A DNA stretch of 64,000 nt from Microbacterium sp. MM2322 (lineage in GTDB: Bacteria > Actinomycetota > Actinomycetes > Actinomycetales > Microbacteriaceae). The position numbers and the translations under genes were made by a program. The stretch lies in contig NZ_OZ075067.1 of the NCBI RefSeq assembly GCF_964186585.1, positions 682,001-746,000 of the forward strand, read 5' to 3'. The notes under the pieces are model-generated. The model saw only the letters and a program-made list of their open reading frames with translations, searched no databases and was not told the DNA's origin. Positions 15,966-24,270 of this stretch are shown piece after piece (position 1 is the first letter of the stretch; the number at the start of each line of letters is the position of its first letter).

Positions 15966-17282
15966 TCAGAAGGGTGCGGTGTCTCCGGTGTGTGGGTTGG
16001 CAGGGGTGAAAGCGACGGCCGGTGTGGGTGCGTCTTCGCGATAGATCCTGCCGAGGGGTGAGGTCCACTCGAGGACGCCACCCTTCAGTTGTCGGACCCG
16101 CCAGGCGGTGAATTGCTTCATCGAGTGATGCCGTTGGCAGAGGTGAGCGAGGTTGCTCAGTTCGGTGAGCCCGCCGAGGGTGTGATCGTGGGTGTGGTCG
16201 ACTTCGCAGCGGATGGCTGCGACGCGGCATCCGGGGAACCGGCAGTGCTGGTCCCGGGCCTGCAGGAACCGGCGCATCCCGGCGGGAACACGGTACGAAT
16301 CGGTCGCGACCGTGACTCCGGTGGTCGGGTCGTGGAAGAGGCGTTCCCAGATTCGGGTGTTGCCGGCGAGTGTTCGCGCGGCGGCGGGGTCGATGGGGGA
16401 GCGGCCCGCGAGGTCGCACGGGCCGTCGTCGTCACCGGTCAGCGTCGCTGCGGGTACGAGGACTTGCACGCGGGCGCGGATCGCGCCGAGGGGACCTGCG
16501 GACGTGTCGCGGGTGTCGTCCAGAGCGGGTGTGCCGGCAAGCAGGAGGTCGGCAAACACGTCGGCCCGCACCTGATCGGTCGTCCGCGTATCCGAGGCGA
16601 TGACCTCCTACCCCGCCGCACGCTCTGCTCGAGTGTCGACGATCGCGCGAGCTTGCCGCGTGAGCCGATCGTGAATCCCTTCCGCGATCACCGTCGGCAG
16701 TGTCGCGACCAGATCGCTCATCCCATCCCGCCCTGGAACAAGCCGCACGCACCGGCCTGCGGCTGCTTCTCCGTGGCGTTCCGCGAACGACCTTGGGTGC
16801 ATCCGGTGGGCGAGGGTTTCGAGCTCACCCCGCACGCGGTTCGGCGTATCCCGCTCGCACCGTTCGATCGCGACCGATTCGAACTCGGCCCACATCTCCT
16901 GAGGCAGCACCCCGGCCGCGTCGACGATCGCAGTCACGTGCCCGCGGACGATCCGCCCCGACTCCCACGCGTCAACCGCGGCAGGGAACCCTTCGATGAT
17001 CGTCCGCGCTTCACCGATACGCCGTTGCACCGTGCGATCGGTGGTCCGCAGAACCCCGCCGACCTCGGCCGCGATCGAGCGCAATGCCATGTCGTGCAGT
17101 CGGACTTTCGCGTTGGTCGAGACGGCCTGTGCCGCTGCGAGACGTCCGGCCGCGGCGAGCACGCGCAGCTCGGCGATCTGCGCCGCAGCGACCTGGCGCG
17201 CGACGTCCGAGACATCCGCGACTATGCCCGCCAGAGCGGCGAGATAGCTCTCGCCACCGGGGGTTTCCGTCGCTTCCGTCAT
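15966..17282 (-). pseudogene. DUF222 / HNH protein (copy 3), interrupted by an in-frame amber codon
   Basis: The frame from ATG 17282 (MTEATETPGGES) to the stop at 15966 matches copy 2 along its length, except for a TAG at 16608-16610 after VDTRAERAAG. Compared with copy 2 (AAGDDTNVVATDARTTD) this copy reads AAG*EVIASDTRTTD, so two codons are missing and one is a stop; the frame is the same on both sides. The N-terminal piece is 224 residues. The C-terminal piece keeps a complete HNH motif and could in principle start at GTG 16571. Ribosome site GGAGG precedes the start. A sequencing error cannot be excluded. Confidence 0.85.
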
Positions 17283-17294
17283 GCCTCCACTCTC

Positions 17295-17311
17295 GCACCA
17301 ACCTCCGACAT
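17295..17311 (-). promoter_or_regulatory. conserved 17-bp upstream element of copy 3, also a possible 10-codon ORF
   Basis: Identical to the copy 2 element over 17 bases and at the same 12-base distance. Its ATG opens MSEVGARVEA, and the TGA overlaps the start codon of copy 3. Confidence 0.45.
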
Positions 17312-17404
17312 CGACTCGAGCCGGTCGGGGCGGGTGGGAGTGCACACCCGGGCGACGGAACCTCCTGCCTCCGTCCATTCCTCGCGGTACCCGACGGCGT
17401 CCCT

Positions 17405-17410
17405 TAGGTT
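17405..17410 (+). promoter_or_regulatory. -10 hexamer of the 55-residue gene
   Basis: TAGGTT, then GAAGGA, then the ATG at 17417. Confidence 0.45.
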
Positions 17411-17416
17411 GAAGGA

Positions 17417-17584
17417 ATGATCAAGGCCTACATCGCGCTCCTGCTCGTCTGCGGGCTGGCCATGGCAGTCTTCGGCATACTGGCGCCGCTGGGCGGCGGG
17501 CTGATCGTCGCCGCCGTCGGAACCGCGGGAATTGCGGCGGGGCTCACGCTCATCGGCGTGGAACTCCGCTCTCCCAGTCGCTGA
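17417..17584 (+). CDS. small hydrophobic protein (55 residues)
   Basis: A short gene beginning at ATG right after GAAGGA and six bases after TAGGTT, so both translation and transcription signals support it. The product MIKAYIALLLVCGLAMAVFG... has two hydrophobic segments (about 5-22 and 27-48) separated by LGGG, and a short polar tail ERLSPSR-like (VELRSPSR). It is probably a membrane hairpin protein. Function is unknown. The DUF1905 gene follows 13 bases after the stop and may be cotranscribed. Confidence 0.6.
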   Translation: MIKAYIALLLVCGLAMAVFGILAPLGGGLIVAAVGTAGIAAGLTLIGVELRSPSR

Positions 17585-17597
17585 CCCGAGAGAGCTC

Positions 17598-17888
17598 ATG
17601 CCCTCCGAGCCCGTTGCGCTCGCCCACACCTTTACCGCCCCGATCGGGGTGGAGGTGAACGGTGAGACTTGGGCCTGCGTCGAGATGCCGGGTTCGGCGG
17701 ATTTCTTCGGAACCGGCCGGTCCGTCCGGGTGGACCTGACCGTCGACGATGTCGAGATGCCGAACGTCGGGCTCATGGTGACGGGTACGGGCGGTCACAT
17801 GGTCTCGCTGAACGCCGCGATCCGACGCAAGCTCGGGAAGGACATCGGAGACACGGTCACCGTTCACCTGACCCGCCGCCTCAGGTAG
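17598..17888 (+). CDS. DUF1905 domain protein
   Basis: The ATG at 17598 gives 96 residues (MPSEPVALAHTFTAPIG). The pattern is that of DUF1905: FTAPIGV...ETWACVEMPG, GRSVRVDLTVDD, GGHMVSLNAAIRRKLGKDIGDTVTVHL. The fold is a small beta-barrel; the biological role is unknown. Sometimes this domain is fused to a YdeI/OmdA-like repeat; here it stands alone. Confidence 0.8.
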   Translation: MPSEPVALAHTFTAPIGVEVNGETWACVEMPGSADFFGTGRSVRVDLTVDDVEMPNVGLMVTGTGGHMVSLNAAIRRKLGKDIGDTVTVHLTRRLR

Positions 17889-17968
17889 GTCAACCCCCGG
17901 AGCCTGGGCGGATGTGGCAGTTAGCGTGAAGCCTCCCGGCTCTGGCTGGGCAGGGCGAGAGGGGACGC

Positions 17969-18757
17969 GTGAGACGACCACACGAGGCGACCGTCGATGA
18001 GGTGACGGTCGACGGACGGGTCTTCCGCGTCGTGCGCTCTCGGGCTTCTGATGCGACGCGCACTTTCCTCCTCGTGCACGGGATCGGAATGTCGCATCGC
18101 TATCTGGGCCGTTTGCACACCGCATTCGCACGCACGGATTCGGTCGTATCGATTGATCTGCCCGGGTTCGGAGGGACGCCGAAGCCCGGCGCAGACCTCG
18201 ACGTCTCCGCCATGGCCGCGGCGATCGCGGGACTGCTCGACCACCTCAGCCTGCAAGACGCCGTCGCCGTCGGCCACTCGATGGGCGGCCAATGGGTGGT
18301 CGAACTCGCCCTGCAGCGGCCGGACCTGGTCTCGCACGTCGTCGCGATCGGACCGGTCGCCGACGACCATCACCGGACGGCGTTCGCCCAAGCTCGAGCC
18401 CTGGCGCTGGACGTGTTCGGCGAGTCGCCGCGCGCGAACTGGCTCGTGCTGACCGACTACCTGCGATGCGGCATCCGCTGGTACCTCAGGCAATTGCCGC
18501 ACATGCTCGCTTATCCCCTCGAAGACCGGGTGCGCCTGCTGACGAGGCCCTTGCTGGTCGTCCGGGGTGCACGCGACCCGATCGCGGGCCTGCCCTGGTG
18601 TCGGCGACTGGCTGACGCTGCTCCGGATGCCGCCATCGTCGAGGTTCCCGGTAGTTGGCACGTCGTGCAGGACAGGGGGCACCGGGCGGTCGTCGGCGCG
18701 GTCGAGTCGTTCCTCGCCGCACGGATCCCGCCTGGCCCGAGAACGGCGAGCCGATGA
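17969..18757 (+). CDS. alpha/beta hydrolase
   Basis: A 262-residue cytoplasmic alpha/beta hydrolase starting at GTG after GAGAGGGG. The oxyanion loop is HGIGMSHRYL, the strand SIDLPGFGGTPKP is typical, the nucleophile elbow is GHSMGGQW (Ser), and the acid and His are in GARDPIAGLPW and PGSWHVVQDRGH. Substrate unknown. Its TGA overlaps the next gene's ATG (ATGA), so the two hydrolases are translated together. Confidence 0.88.
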   Translation: MRRPHEATVDEVTVDGRVFRVVRSRASDATRTFLLVHGIGMSHRYLGRLHTAFARTDSVVSIDLPGFGGTPKPGADLDVSAMAAAIAGLLDHLSLQDAVAVGHSMGGQWVVELALQRPDLVSHVVAIGPVADDHHRTAFAQARALALDVFGESPRANWLVLTDYLRCGIRWYLRQLPHMLAYPLEDRVRLLTRPLLVVRGARDPIAGLPWCRRLADAAPDAAIVEVPGSWHVVQDRGHRAVVGAVESFLAARIPPGPRTASR

Positions 18758-19440
18758 TCGCTCTCGCTCGCAACGCGCTCTGGTGGGCTCGGGACTATCT
18801 CTACGCGGCGGTGTGGCAGATCCGGGCGGCACTGAACCGCACCGACCCGCGCACCTTCTCCGACGGGGATCGCGCGCCCATCGTCATCCTTCCGGGCGTC
18901 TACGAGACCTGGCAGTTCATGTTCCCGCTCATCACCGCGATGCATGGCCGCGGGCATCCCGTTCACGTCGTCCAGGTGCTGCACCGCAACCGTCGACCGG
19001 TCGACGAAGCCGCTGCCCGCGTCATCGACTACCTCCAGGCGAACGATCTCCGTGGCTGCGTACTCCTTGCGCACAGCAAGGGCGGACTCGTCGGCAAGCG
19101 CGCGATGGCGCTCGATGCGGAGGCGGGGCGGATCGCTCGGATGCTGGCTGTCGCCACGCCGTTCGGCGGCTCGAGGTACGGGCGCCTCATGGTGCTTCCG
19201 TCGCTGCGCATCTTCTCGCCGCGGAGTGCCACGATCCTCGCTCTCGCCAAGGAGCCCGACCTCAACGCGCGCATCGTGTCGGTGTACGGGCGATTCGATC
19301 CGCACATCCCCGAGGGCAGCGAGCTGAACGGGGCCGCGAAGAACGTGCGACTCGACAACGGTGGGCACTTCCGCGTCCTCGCCGATCCTCGCGTCGTCGG
19401 CGAACTCATCGCACTGTCGGAGTCCGGCGCGACGCGCTGA
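18754..19440 (+). CDS. lipase/esterase-like alpha/beta hydrolase
   Basis: The ATG at 18754 (MIALARNALWWARDYLYA) overlaps the upstream stop and is preferred over longer in-frame starts. The product has 228 residues. It carries VILPGVYETWQFM at the oxyanion position, the nucleophile elbow AHSKGGLVG (Ser), VATPFGGSRYG, and a late D-x-H region (VYGRFDPHIPEG, NGGHFRVLADPRV). The pattern is like triacylglycerol-lipase-type hydrolases that act on large hydrophobic substrates. The role is inferred to be related to the partner at 17969. Confidence 0.82.
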   Translation: MIALARNALWWARDYLYAAVWQIRAALNRTDPRTFSDGDRAPIVILPGVYETWQFMFPLITAMHGRGHPVHVVQVLHRNRRPVDEAAARVIDYLQANDLRGCVLLAHSKGGLVGKRAMALDAEAGRIARMLAVATPFGGSRYGRLMVLPSLRIFSPRSATILALAKEPDLNARIVSVYGRFDPHIPEGSELNGAAKNVRLDNGGHFRVLADPRVVGELIALSESGATR

Positions 19441-19541
19441 GCCTCCCGCGTAACGACGCGTGCGCTCACGGGAAACACGCCGTTTCGTCGGGTGCATTAA
19501 CCTGCCAGGGCCAGATCAACCGTTCCACGGATAGGGATCCC

Positions 19542-20417
19542 ATGCCACGCGCCGCCGAGGTCGACTTCAACAATGTCTTCTCCATCGTTCCGTGGCTGGT
19601 CGGTCAGTGGTGGTTCTGGGCCGTGGTGGGCGTCGTCGTGCTGCTGTGCCTCATCGGATGGCTGCTGCCCGGCGCCAAGGCGAAACCTTCGGCGGATCAT
19701 CCGACCGACGGCCCCGACGCCAACGAGATCGCGCTCGGATTCCTGCAGATACACAACCTCCCCTCCGGCCCGTGGAACGACCCGACAGCGTCGGGACTGA
19801 CCGACCGGGAGAAGCGCACACTCATCGACCAGTGGGGTGTTCCCACCCGCGACGAGTGGCTGGCGGCCATCCAGCGACTTGTCGTCGATCGCCGCCGTCG
19901 CGACGTCTGGGTGAGCTACCTCGCCATTCGCGCCGATCTCGCATCGACGACCGGGCGCGCGCCGAAGAAGAAGGAATGGGTGCAGGCCGCTGTGGAGGCA
20001 GGCGCCGACAAGCGACCGGCGGCGACCTTCGTCGATGCCATCGAGACCCTCGAACGGCAGGTCAAGAAGGCGGCCGGCAGGAACACCATCCCCGCGGAGA
20101 CCTTCGTCACGACCCTCGACGGGTACGCCGTCGGGCAGTCGGTCGCTCTTGCCACCTGGGGTGTCGCGCTCGGCTACGCCGACGTCACCGAAGTGCGCGG
20201 ACTGATCCACGAGATCAACCTCGCAGCGCGTCCCGCTTTCCGCTCGTGGCCGGACTTCGGGCTCAGCTACGCAGTGGGTCGCGTCATGCACTGGAGCGAC
20301 GGCTCCCTGAACGACAAGACGTTCGACAAGTTCGGGGAATCCACGGCTTCCGATCTCGGCGTCGCCCTGTCGGAGAAGCGCCAGGGCCCGTGGGCCACGC
20401 TTCCGTGGAACCTGTAG
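19542..20417 (+). CDS. DUF1266 domain protein with an N-terminal membrane helix
   Basis: The ATG at 19542 gives 291 residues. One hydrophobic segment (about residues 21-44, WWFWAVVGVVVLLCLIGWLL) anchors it. The soluble part (about 60-291) has the DUF1266 landmarks: GQSVALATWGVALGYADVTEV, a WPDFGLSYAVGR helix and the LPWNL end. DUF1266 proteins are uncharacterised. Its last 13 bases overlap the GTG of the next membrane protein, so the pair probably works together at the membrane. Confidence 0.82.
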   Translation: MPRAAEVDFNNVFSIVPWLVGQWWFWAVVGVVVLLCLIGWLLPGAKAKPSADHPTDGPDANEIALGFLQIHNLPSGPWNDPTASGLTDREKRTLIDQWGVPTRDEWLAAIQRLVVDRRRRDVWVSYLAIRADLASTTGRAPKKKEWVQAAVEAGADKRPAATFVDAIETLERQVKKAAGRNTIPAETFVTTLDGYAVGQSVALATWGVALGYADVTEVRGLIHEINLAARPAFRSWPDFGLSYAVGRVMHWSDGSLNDKTFDKFGESTASDLGVALSEKRQGPWATLPWNL

Positions 20418-21451
20418 GAGTCGACCTCGAGCCGCTGCGGCACACCCGACGACTCGGCGACGTCCTCCAGTACGAGCGGCTCGCCGGGATCCCCTGGTAC
20501 CGGCGCTTCCTCATGGTCCTGCTCTGGCTCCTCCTGCTGGCCCTCGGGGTCGCGGCAGGAATCCTCCTTCTCGCGAACGCGGGTGCCGCGGACGTGGCGC
20601 AGGTGCTCGGACTCATCGCGGGGGCATACGGGATCCTCGGTGCCGCGTCGTTCGTCTGGTTCGCGGTCGACCTCGCGCGACGAGCAACGCTCGCGTCGTT
20701 CGCGTGGGCGAACGGGTGGGCCTACGCCGACACGCTCGAACACACGCGCCGGCCGGGATCCGCATTCACCCGGGTTCTGCGAGGTCGCGAGAGGGCGGTC
20801 ATCGTCAGCAGTGACCCCCGCCTGCCGTTCGAGCTGGGGCGGCACTACTCGGTCGCTCGCAGTCGCGAGGAGGCAGCCACCCGGCAATGGCCGTTCAGCT
20901 TCATCGAACTGCCCTTGCCCACGGCCGTGCCCAACATCTTCCTCCGCAACCGGCGCCGCAGCGTCGTCCCCTCGCTCGGGTTCGGACGCGCGAACGCGAA
21001 GCTCGATCTCGAGGGGGATTTCGCGAGCCGTTTCACTTTGTTGGTGCCGCGAGGCTACGAACGGGACGCGCTCTACATCTTCACGCCCGACCTCATGCAC
21101 CGGGTGATGGAGCTCGGTGGGGGAGCCGAGATCGAGCTCAGCGGCGACCGTCTCTACGTCTACCTCCCGCACAGCACTCGCTTCGATCGCCCGGCGACCA
21201 TGCAGGCGGCCCTCGTCCTGGCGGAGGAGTTCCACCGGCGCTTCGCCGCCCGCACGACGAACTACCGCGACGACCGTCGTGGGACGCTGGCAACGGGTGG
21301 CGGGGCGGTCTCGCTGCGGGGCCAGAAGCTCGCCGGGAACGGCGTCCCCCTCATCGCCGTGGCGGCGGGAGCGGCGATGGTGTTGCTCTCCGGCGCTGCC
21401 GTGGCTTTCGCGCTGTTCGGGGCCCCGCTCTTCGCTCACGGGATCGGGTGA
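20405..21451 (+). CDS. membrane protein, unknown, coupled to the DUF1266 gene
   Basis: The start is placed at GTG 20405, inside the end of the DUF1266 gene (VEPVGVDLEPLRHTRRLGDV), giving 348 residues. There are two membrane helices near the N-terminus (MVLLWLLLLALGVAAGILLLA and IAGAYGILGAASFVWFAV), a soluble domain (about 90-310) and a third helix at the C-terminus (AAGAAMVLLSGAAVAFALFGA). The soluble part (FSFIELPLPTAVPNIFLRNRR, YIFTPDLMHRVMELGGG) resembles DUF3137-like membrane proteins in outline only. Function unknown. Confidence 0.7.
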   Translation: MEPVGVDLEPLRHTRRLGDVLQYERLAGIPWYRRFLMVLLWLLLLALGVAAGILLLANAGAADVAQVLGLIAGAYGILGAASFVWFAVDLARRATLASFAWANGWAYADTLEHTRRPGSAFTRVLRGRERAVIVSSDPRLPFELGRHYSVARSREEAATRQWPFSFIELPLPTAVPNIFLRNRRRSVVPSLGFGRANAKLDLEGDFASRFTLLVPRGYERDALYIFTPDLMHRVMELGGGAEIELSGDRLYVYLPHSTRFDRPATMQAALVLAEEFHRRFAARTTNYRDDRRGTLATGGGAVSLRGQKLAGNGVPLIAVAAGAAMVLLSGAAVAFALFGAPLFAHGIG

Positions 21452-21500
21452 TCGCGGCCCTCATCGATCTCGGACCGCAGCGCATCGCGTTCTGCGACGG

Positions 21501-22394
21501 TCATCGGCGCGAGCGGGTAGCGGCTGACGTCCTCGCGGAACTCGTACCCGTCGCGATGACCGCCAGGACGGACAAGAACACCAGCGCGACACCGCCGGCC
21601 TGGGTCAGCGTCAGGGACTCGTGAGCGACAAGCCCTCCGATGGCGAGTGCCACGACCGGGCTGAGGAGGCCGAGGAACGCCGGTATGCGGGTGGGGAGTT
21701 GCGCGATGCCGCGGAACCACAGGACGTAGGCCAGGGCTGTGCCGATGAGGGTCAGGTACGCGTAGCCGGCAACGTTCGTCAGCGTGAACGCCTCTGACGG
21801 CAGCGGTTCGAAGGCGGCGGTGAGGGCTGCCAGGATGACGCCGCCCGCGATGAGTTGCCATGCCGTCACCACGAGCGGCGGGAGATCGCTGGACCACTTC
21901 TTGGTCAAGACGACGCCGAGCGCCATCGACACGGCCCCGAGGATCGCGGCGGCGATGCCGATCGCATCGAGCCCGCCGGCCGATCGCAGCACGATGAGGG
22001 CCACGCCGACGACTCCTCCGATGCCCGCGGCGACGACCTTGCCGGTCAGCCGTTCGGAGAGCAGCAGAGACGCCAGCACCGCGACGAGCAGGGGTTGGAT
22101 GCCGCCCACCACCGCCGCGACGCCACCGGGCAGACGGTCCGCAGCGATGAACAGGAACGCGAAGAACCCGGCGATGTTGAGCCCGCCGAGCACCGCAGAC
22201 CTCCACCACCAGGAACCCCGCGGCATCCGTCGCCCGATCGCGAGGAGCACGAGACCCGCGGGGAGCGCCCGCACCGTCGCCGTGAGAAGCGGGTGCCCCG
22301 GGACCAGGAAGGTGGTGGACGTGATGTAGGTCGTTCCCCAAAGGACGGGCGCGACCGCAGTGAGGGCGATGACGAAACGGATATTGCTAAGCAC
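21501..22394 (-). CDS. EamA/DMT-family transporter
   Basis: A 297-residue integral membrane protein with about ten helices in two EamA halves (PVLWGTTYITSTTFLVPG in the first, SLTLTQAGGVALVFLSVLAV at the end). DMT transporters move metabolites or toxic compounds out of the cell; the substrate is unknown. The GTG start at 22394 lies six bases after TACATT on the minus strand, so the mRNA is probably leaderless, and the start codon is inside a palindromic operator. It is divergent from marR, which likely controls it. Confidence 0.88.
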   Translation of the reverse strand: MLSNIRFVIALTAVAPVLWGTTYITSTTFLVPGHPLLTATVRALPAGLVLLAIGRRMPRGSWWWRSAVLGGLNIAGFFAFLFIAADRLPGGVAAVVGGIQPLLVAVLASLLLSERLTGKVVAAGIGGVVGVALIVLRSAGGLDAIGIAAAILGAVSMALGVVLTKKWSSDLPPLVVTAWQLIAGGVILAALTAAFEPLPSEAFTLTNVAGYAYLTLIGTALAYVLWFRGIAQLPTRIPAFLGLLSPVVALAIGGLVAHESLTLTQAGGVALVFLSVLAVIATGTSSARTSAATRSRR

Positions 22395-22399
22395 TTAGC
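22386..22399. promoter_or_regulatory. MarR operator at the EamA transporter start
   Basis: GCTAAG-CA-CTTAGC is an inverted repeat covering the inferred transcription start and the GTG of the transporter (22394). A related sequence, CGCTTAGCG (22413-22421), precedes marR, so two sites for the same repressor are likely. Confidence 0.6.
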
Positions 22400-22400
22400 T

Positions 22401-22428
22401 AATGTAGCTCACCGCTTAGCGATATGGT
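22401..22428. promoter_or_regulatory. back-to-back promoters of the EamA transporter and marR
   Basis: Minus strand: TACATT (22401-22406), six bases before GTG 22394. Plus strand: TATGGT (22423-22428), seven bases before ATG 22436. CGCTTAGCG lies between them. Confidence 0.5.
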
Positions 22429-22435
22429 CCTGGGT

Positions 22436-22915
22436 ATGGATCACGTGGATCGCATCCTCGCGCAGTGGCGCGCCGCACGCCCCGGCCTCGACGTGAGTCC
22501 GATGGCCGTCATCGGGCGGCTCGGGCGGGCTGCCGCGGTCGTCGACGCCCGCCTGGCCACGACCTTCGCCGCGCACGGCATCGACGCGGGGACGTTCGAC
22601 GTCCTCGCGACGCTGGCGCGACAGGGGGAGCCCTCCCGGATCACCCCCGCTGAACTCGCGGCCGACGCGATGATCACGACGAGTGCCGTGGCGCAGCGGC
22701 TCAATCGTTTGGACCGGCAGGGACTCATCATTCGCGAACCGAACCCCGACGACGGCCGAGGCAAGTTCGTCCGTCTGACCGACGCGGGCCGCGCCCTGCT
22801 CGACGCCGTCCTGCCCGATCACCTCGCCACCGAGGAGGAAGTGCTCGCCTCGCTGACGTCGGCGGAGCGTGAGACGCTCGCCCGGTTGCTGTCGAAGCTG
22901 GTCGCGCCCGAGTGA
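22436..22915 (+). CDS. MarR-family transcriptional regulator
   Basis: A 159-residue winged-helix regulator. The ATG at 22436 (MDHVDRILAQW) is preferred over 22424 because of the -10-like TATGGT seven bases before it. The DNA-binding core is about 65-115: GIDAGTFDVLATLARQGEP, the recognition region MITTSAVAQRLNRLDRQGLIIREPN, and the wing PDDGRGKFVRLTDAGRALL. A C-terminal helix gives the dimer interface. Position and shared palindromes suggest it represses itself and the divergent transporter, with an unknown ligand. Confidence 0.92.
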   Translation: MDHVDRILAQWRAARPGLDVSPMAVIGRLGRAAAVVDARLATTFAAHGIDAGTFDVLATLARQGEPSRITPAELAADAMITTSAVAQRLNRLDRQGLIIREPNPDDGRGKFVRLTDAGRALLDAVLPDHLATEEEVLASLTSAERETLARLLSKLVAPE

Positions 22916-22931
22916 CCGAGTGACCGAGTGA
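22908..22931 (+). repeat. three tandem copies of CCGAGTGA
   Basis: The 8-mer repeats exactly three times, starting in the last codon of marR. Each unit carries a TGA; the first one is the stop codon of marR. Confidence 0.7.
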
Positions 22932-22942
22932 GCGGGCCGCCG

Positions 22943-24193
22943 TCAGGCGAGGGCGTCGACGATCGGCCGGAACTTCACGCGCGTTTCGAGCATCTCGGTC
23001 TCGGGGTCGCTTCCCGCGACGATGCCCGCCCCGGCATGCGCGATGAGCGGGATGTCGCTCCCGGCATCCGTGTGCACGTCGAACTGCGCGCAGCGCAGCG
23101 CGATGGCCCACTCGCCGTCGCCGTTCGCGTCGATCCAGCCGACCGGTCCGGCGTAGCGTCCGCGATCGAACGGCTCGACGCGCCGGATCACCTCGAGCGC
23201 GGCCTGCGTCGGCGTACCGGCGACGGCCGCGGTCGGGTGCAGCACCTCGACGAGGTCGAGCGACGACGCCCGGCCCGAGAGCGTGCCCTCGACATCCGTC
23301 GCGAGATGCCACACATTCGGCAGCTTCAGCATGAACGGCTCGGGCTCGGCGACCAACGCCGACGTGTGCGCGCGCAACGAGGTGAGCACGCTCTGCACGG
23401 CGTACCGGTGCTCGTCGAGGTCCTTCGCGCTCGTCGCGAGGGCGAGGGATGCCGCGGTGTCGGCGTCGGCGTCGGCGCCGCGCGCGGCGGTCCCCGCCAG
23501 CACCCGCGCCGTGACGGTGCCGCCCGACACGGTGACGAGGGTCTCGGGGCTCGCCCCAATCAGACCGTCGACCGCGAAGGTCCACGTGTCGGGGTAGGCC
23601 GAGGTGAGCGCGCGCACGAGCCGGCGGAGGTCCGACCCTGCGGGCACCGACCCGACCAGATCGCGGGCGAGGACGACCTTGGCGACCTCGCCCGACGCGA
23701 TCGCGTCGAGGCCGGCGCGCACCTCGCCCTGGTACCCGTCCGGGGTGCAGGCCCCGGGGCCGACCGTCGCCGACCAGTGCGGACCGAAGGAGATGGATGC
23801 CGGTTCGGGCCGTTCGTCCTCACCGTCGACGAAGACGTGGGTCACCCACGTCGTGTCGCCGCGGCGGCCGATGATCATGCGGGGCACCGTCAAGGAAGCG
23901 CTCGCCGAGCTGTTCGCCGGGTCGAAGGGGAGGGCGCCGAAGGCGATGAGGCCGGACCCCGGCATCCGTACCTTGTCGTCGATCTCCGCGGCGGCGGAGA
24001 CGTCGCGCCACCACTTCGCCGCGGATGCGCCGGCGGGCAGTTCGGCCGCGCGGCCCACGCCGATGAAGAGGTCGCCGCGACGCGACCAGACCATCGGGTC
24101 GTCGGGTGACGCGTAGGAGAGGGGTTCGTCGAGCGCCTCGATCCGGCGGGTGACGGCGTGCAGTCGGGGGGCGCCGAGCGCGGTCGAAGTCAC
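22943..24193 (-). CDS. menF: isochorismate synthase
   Basis: A 416-residue chorismate-utilising enzyme that converts chorismate to isochorismate at the head of the menaquinone pathway. It shows the family core: KVVLARDLVGS, LIGASPETLV, VLAGTAARG, GTPTQAALEVIRR, GPVGWIDANGDGEWAIALRCAQ and the C-terminal GAGIVAGSDPETEMLET with the metal-binding Glu. The N-terminal beta domain is typical of MenF/DhbC. No siderophore genes are near, and menG is divergent, so a menaquinone role is favoured. The GTG start follows TAGGCT by six bases. Confidence 0.93.
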   Translation of the reverse strand: MTSTALGAPRLHAVTRRIEALDEPLSYASPDDPMVWSRRGDLFIGVGRAAELPAGASAAKWWRDVSAAAEIDDKVRMPGSGLIAFGALPFDPANSSASASLTVPRMIIGRRGDTTWVTHVFVDGEDERPEPASISFGPHWSATVGPGACTPDGYQGEVRAGLDAIASGEVAKVVLARDLVGSVPAGSDLRRLVRALTSAYPDTWTFAVDGLIGASPETLVTVSGGTVTARVLAGTAARGADADADTAASLALATSAKDLDEHRYAVQSVLTSLRAHTSALVAEPEPFMLKLPNVWHLATDVEGTLSGRASSLDLVEVLHPTAAVAGTPTQAALEVIRRVEPFDRGRYAGPVGWIDANGDGEWAIALRCAQFDVHTDAGSDIPLIAHAGAGIVAGSDPETEMLETRVKFRPIVDALA

Positions 24194-24199
24194 TCCTTC

Positions 24200-24264
24200 A
24201 GCCTAATCCGGTGGCGGGCGACCCGGCCCGCGGTCAGCCCGCCCGCATCCCGCCGGATTAGGCT
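24200..24264. promoter_or_regulatory. mirror-image divergent promoters of menF and menG
   Basis: CCGGATTAGGC occurs as an 11-bp inverted repeat in the 77-bp gap. Each copy supplies a TAGGCT -10 hexamer (24200-24205 minus, 24259-24264 plus), and each is exactly six bases from a GTG start. The two genes are therefore likely to be expressed together. Confidence 0.65.
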
Positions 24265-24270
24265 CGACAC

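Noticed and set aside
16608..16610. Read-through or recoding at the amber codon of the HNH copy
   Set aside because: No recoding signal or pyrrolysine machinery is visible, and the neighbouring two-codon loss relative to copy 2 fits decay better.
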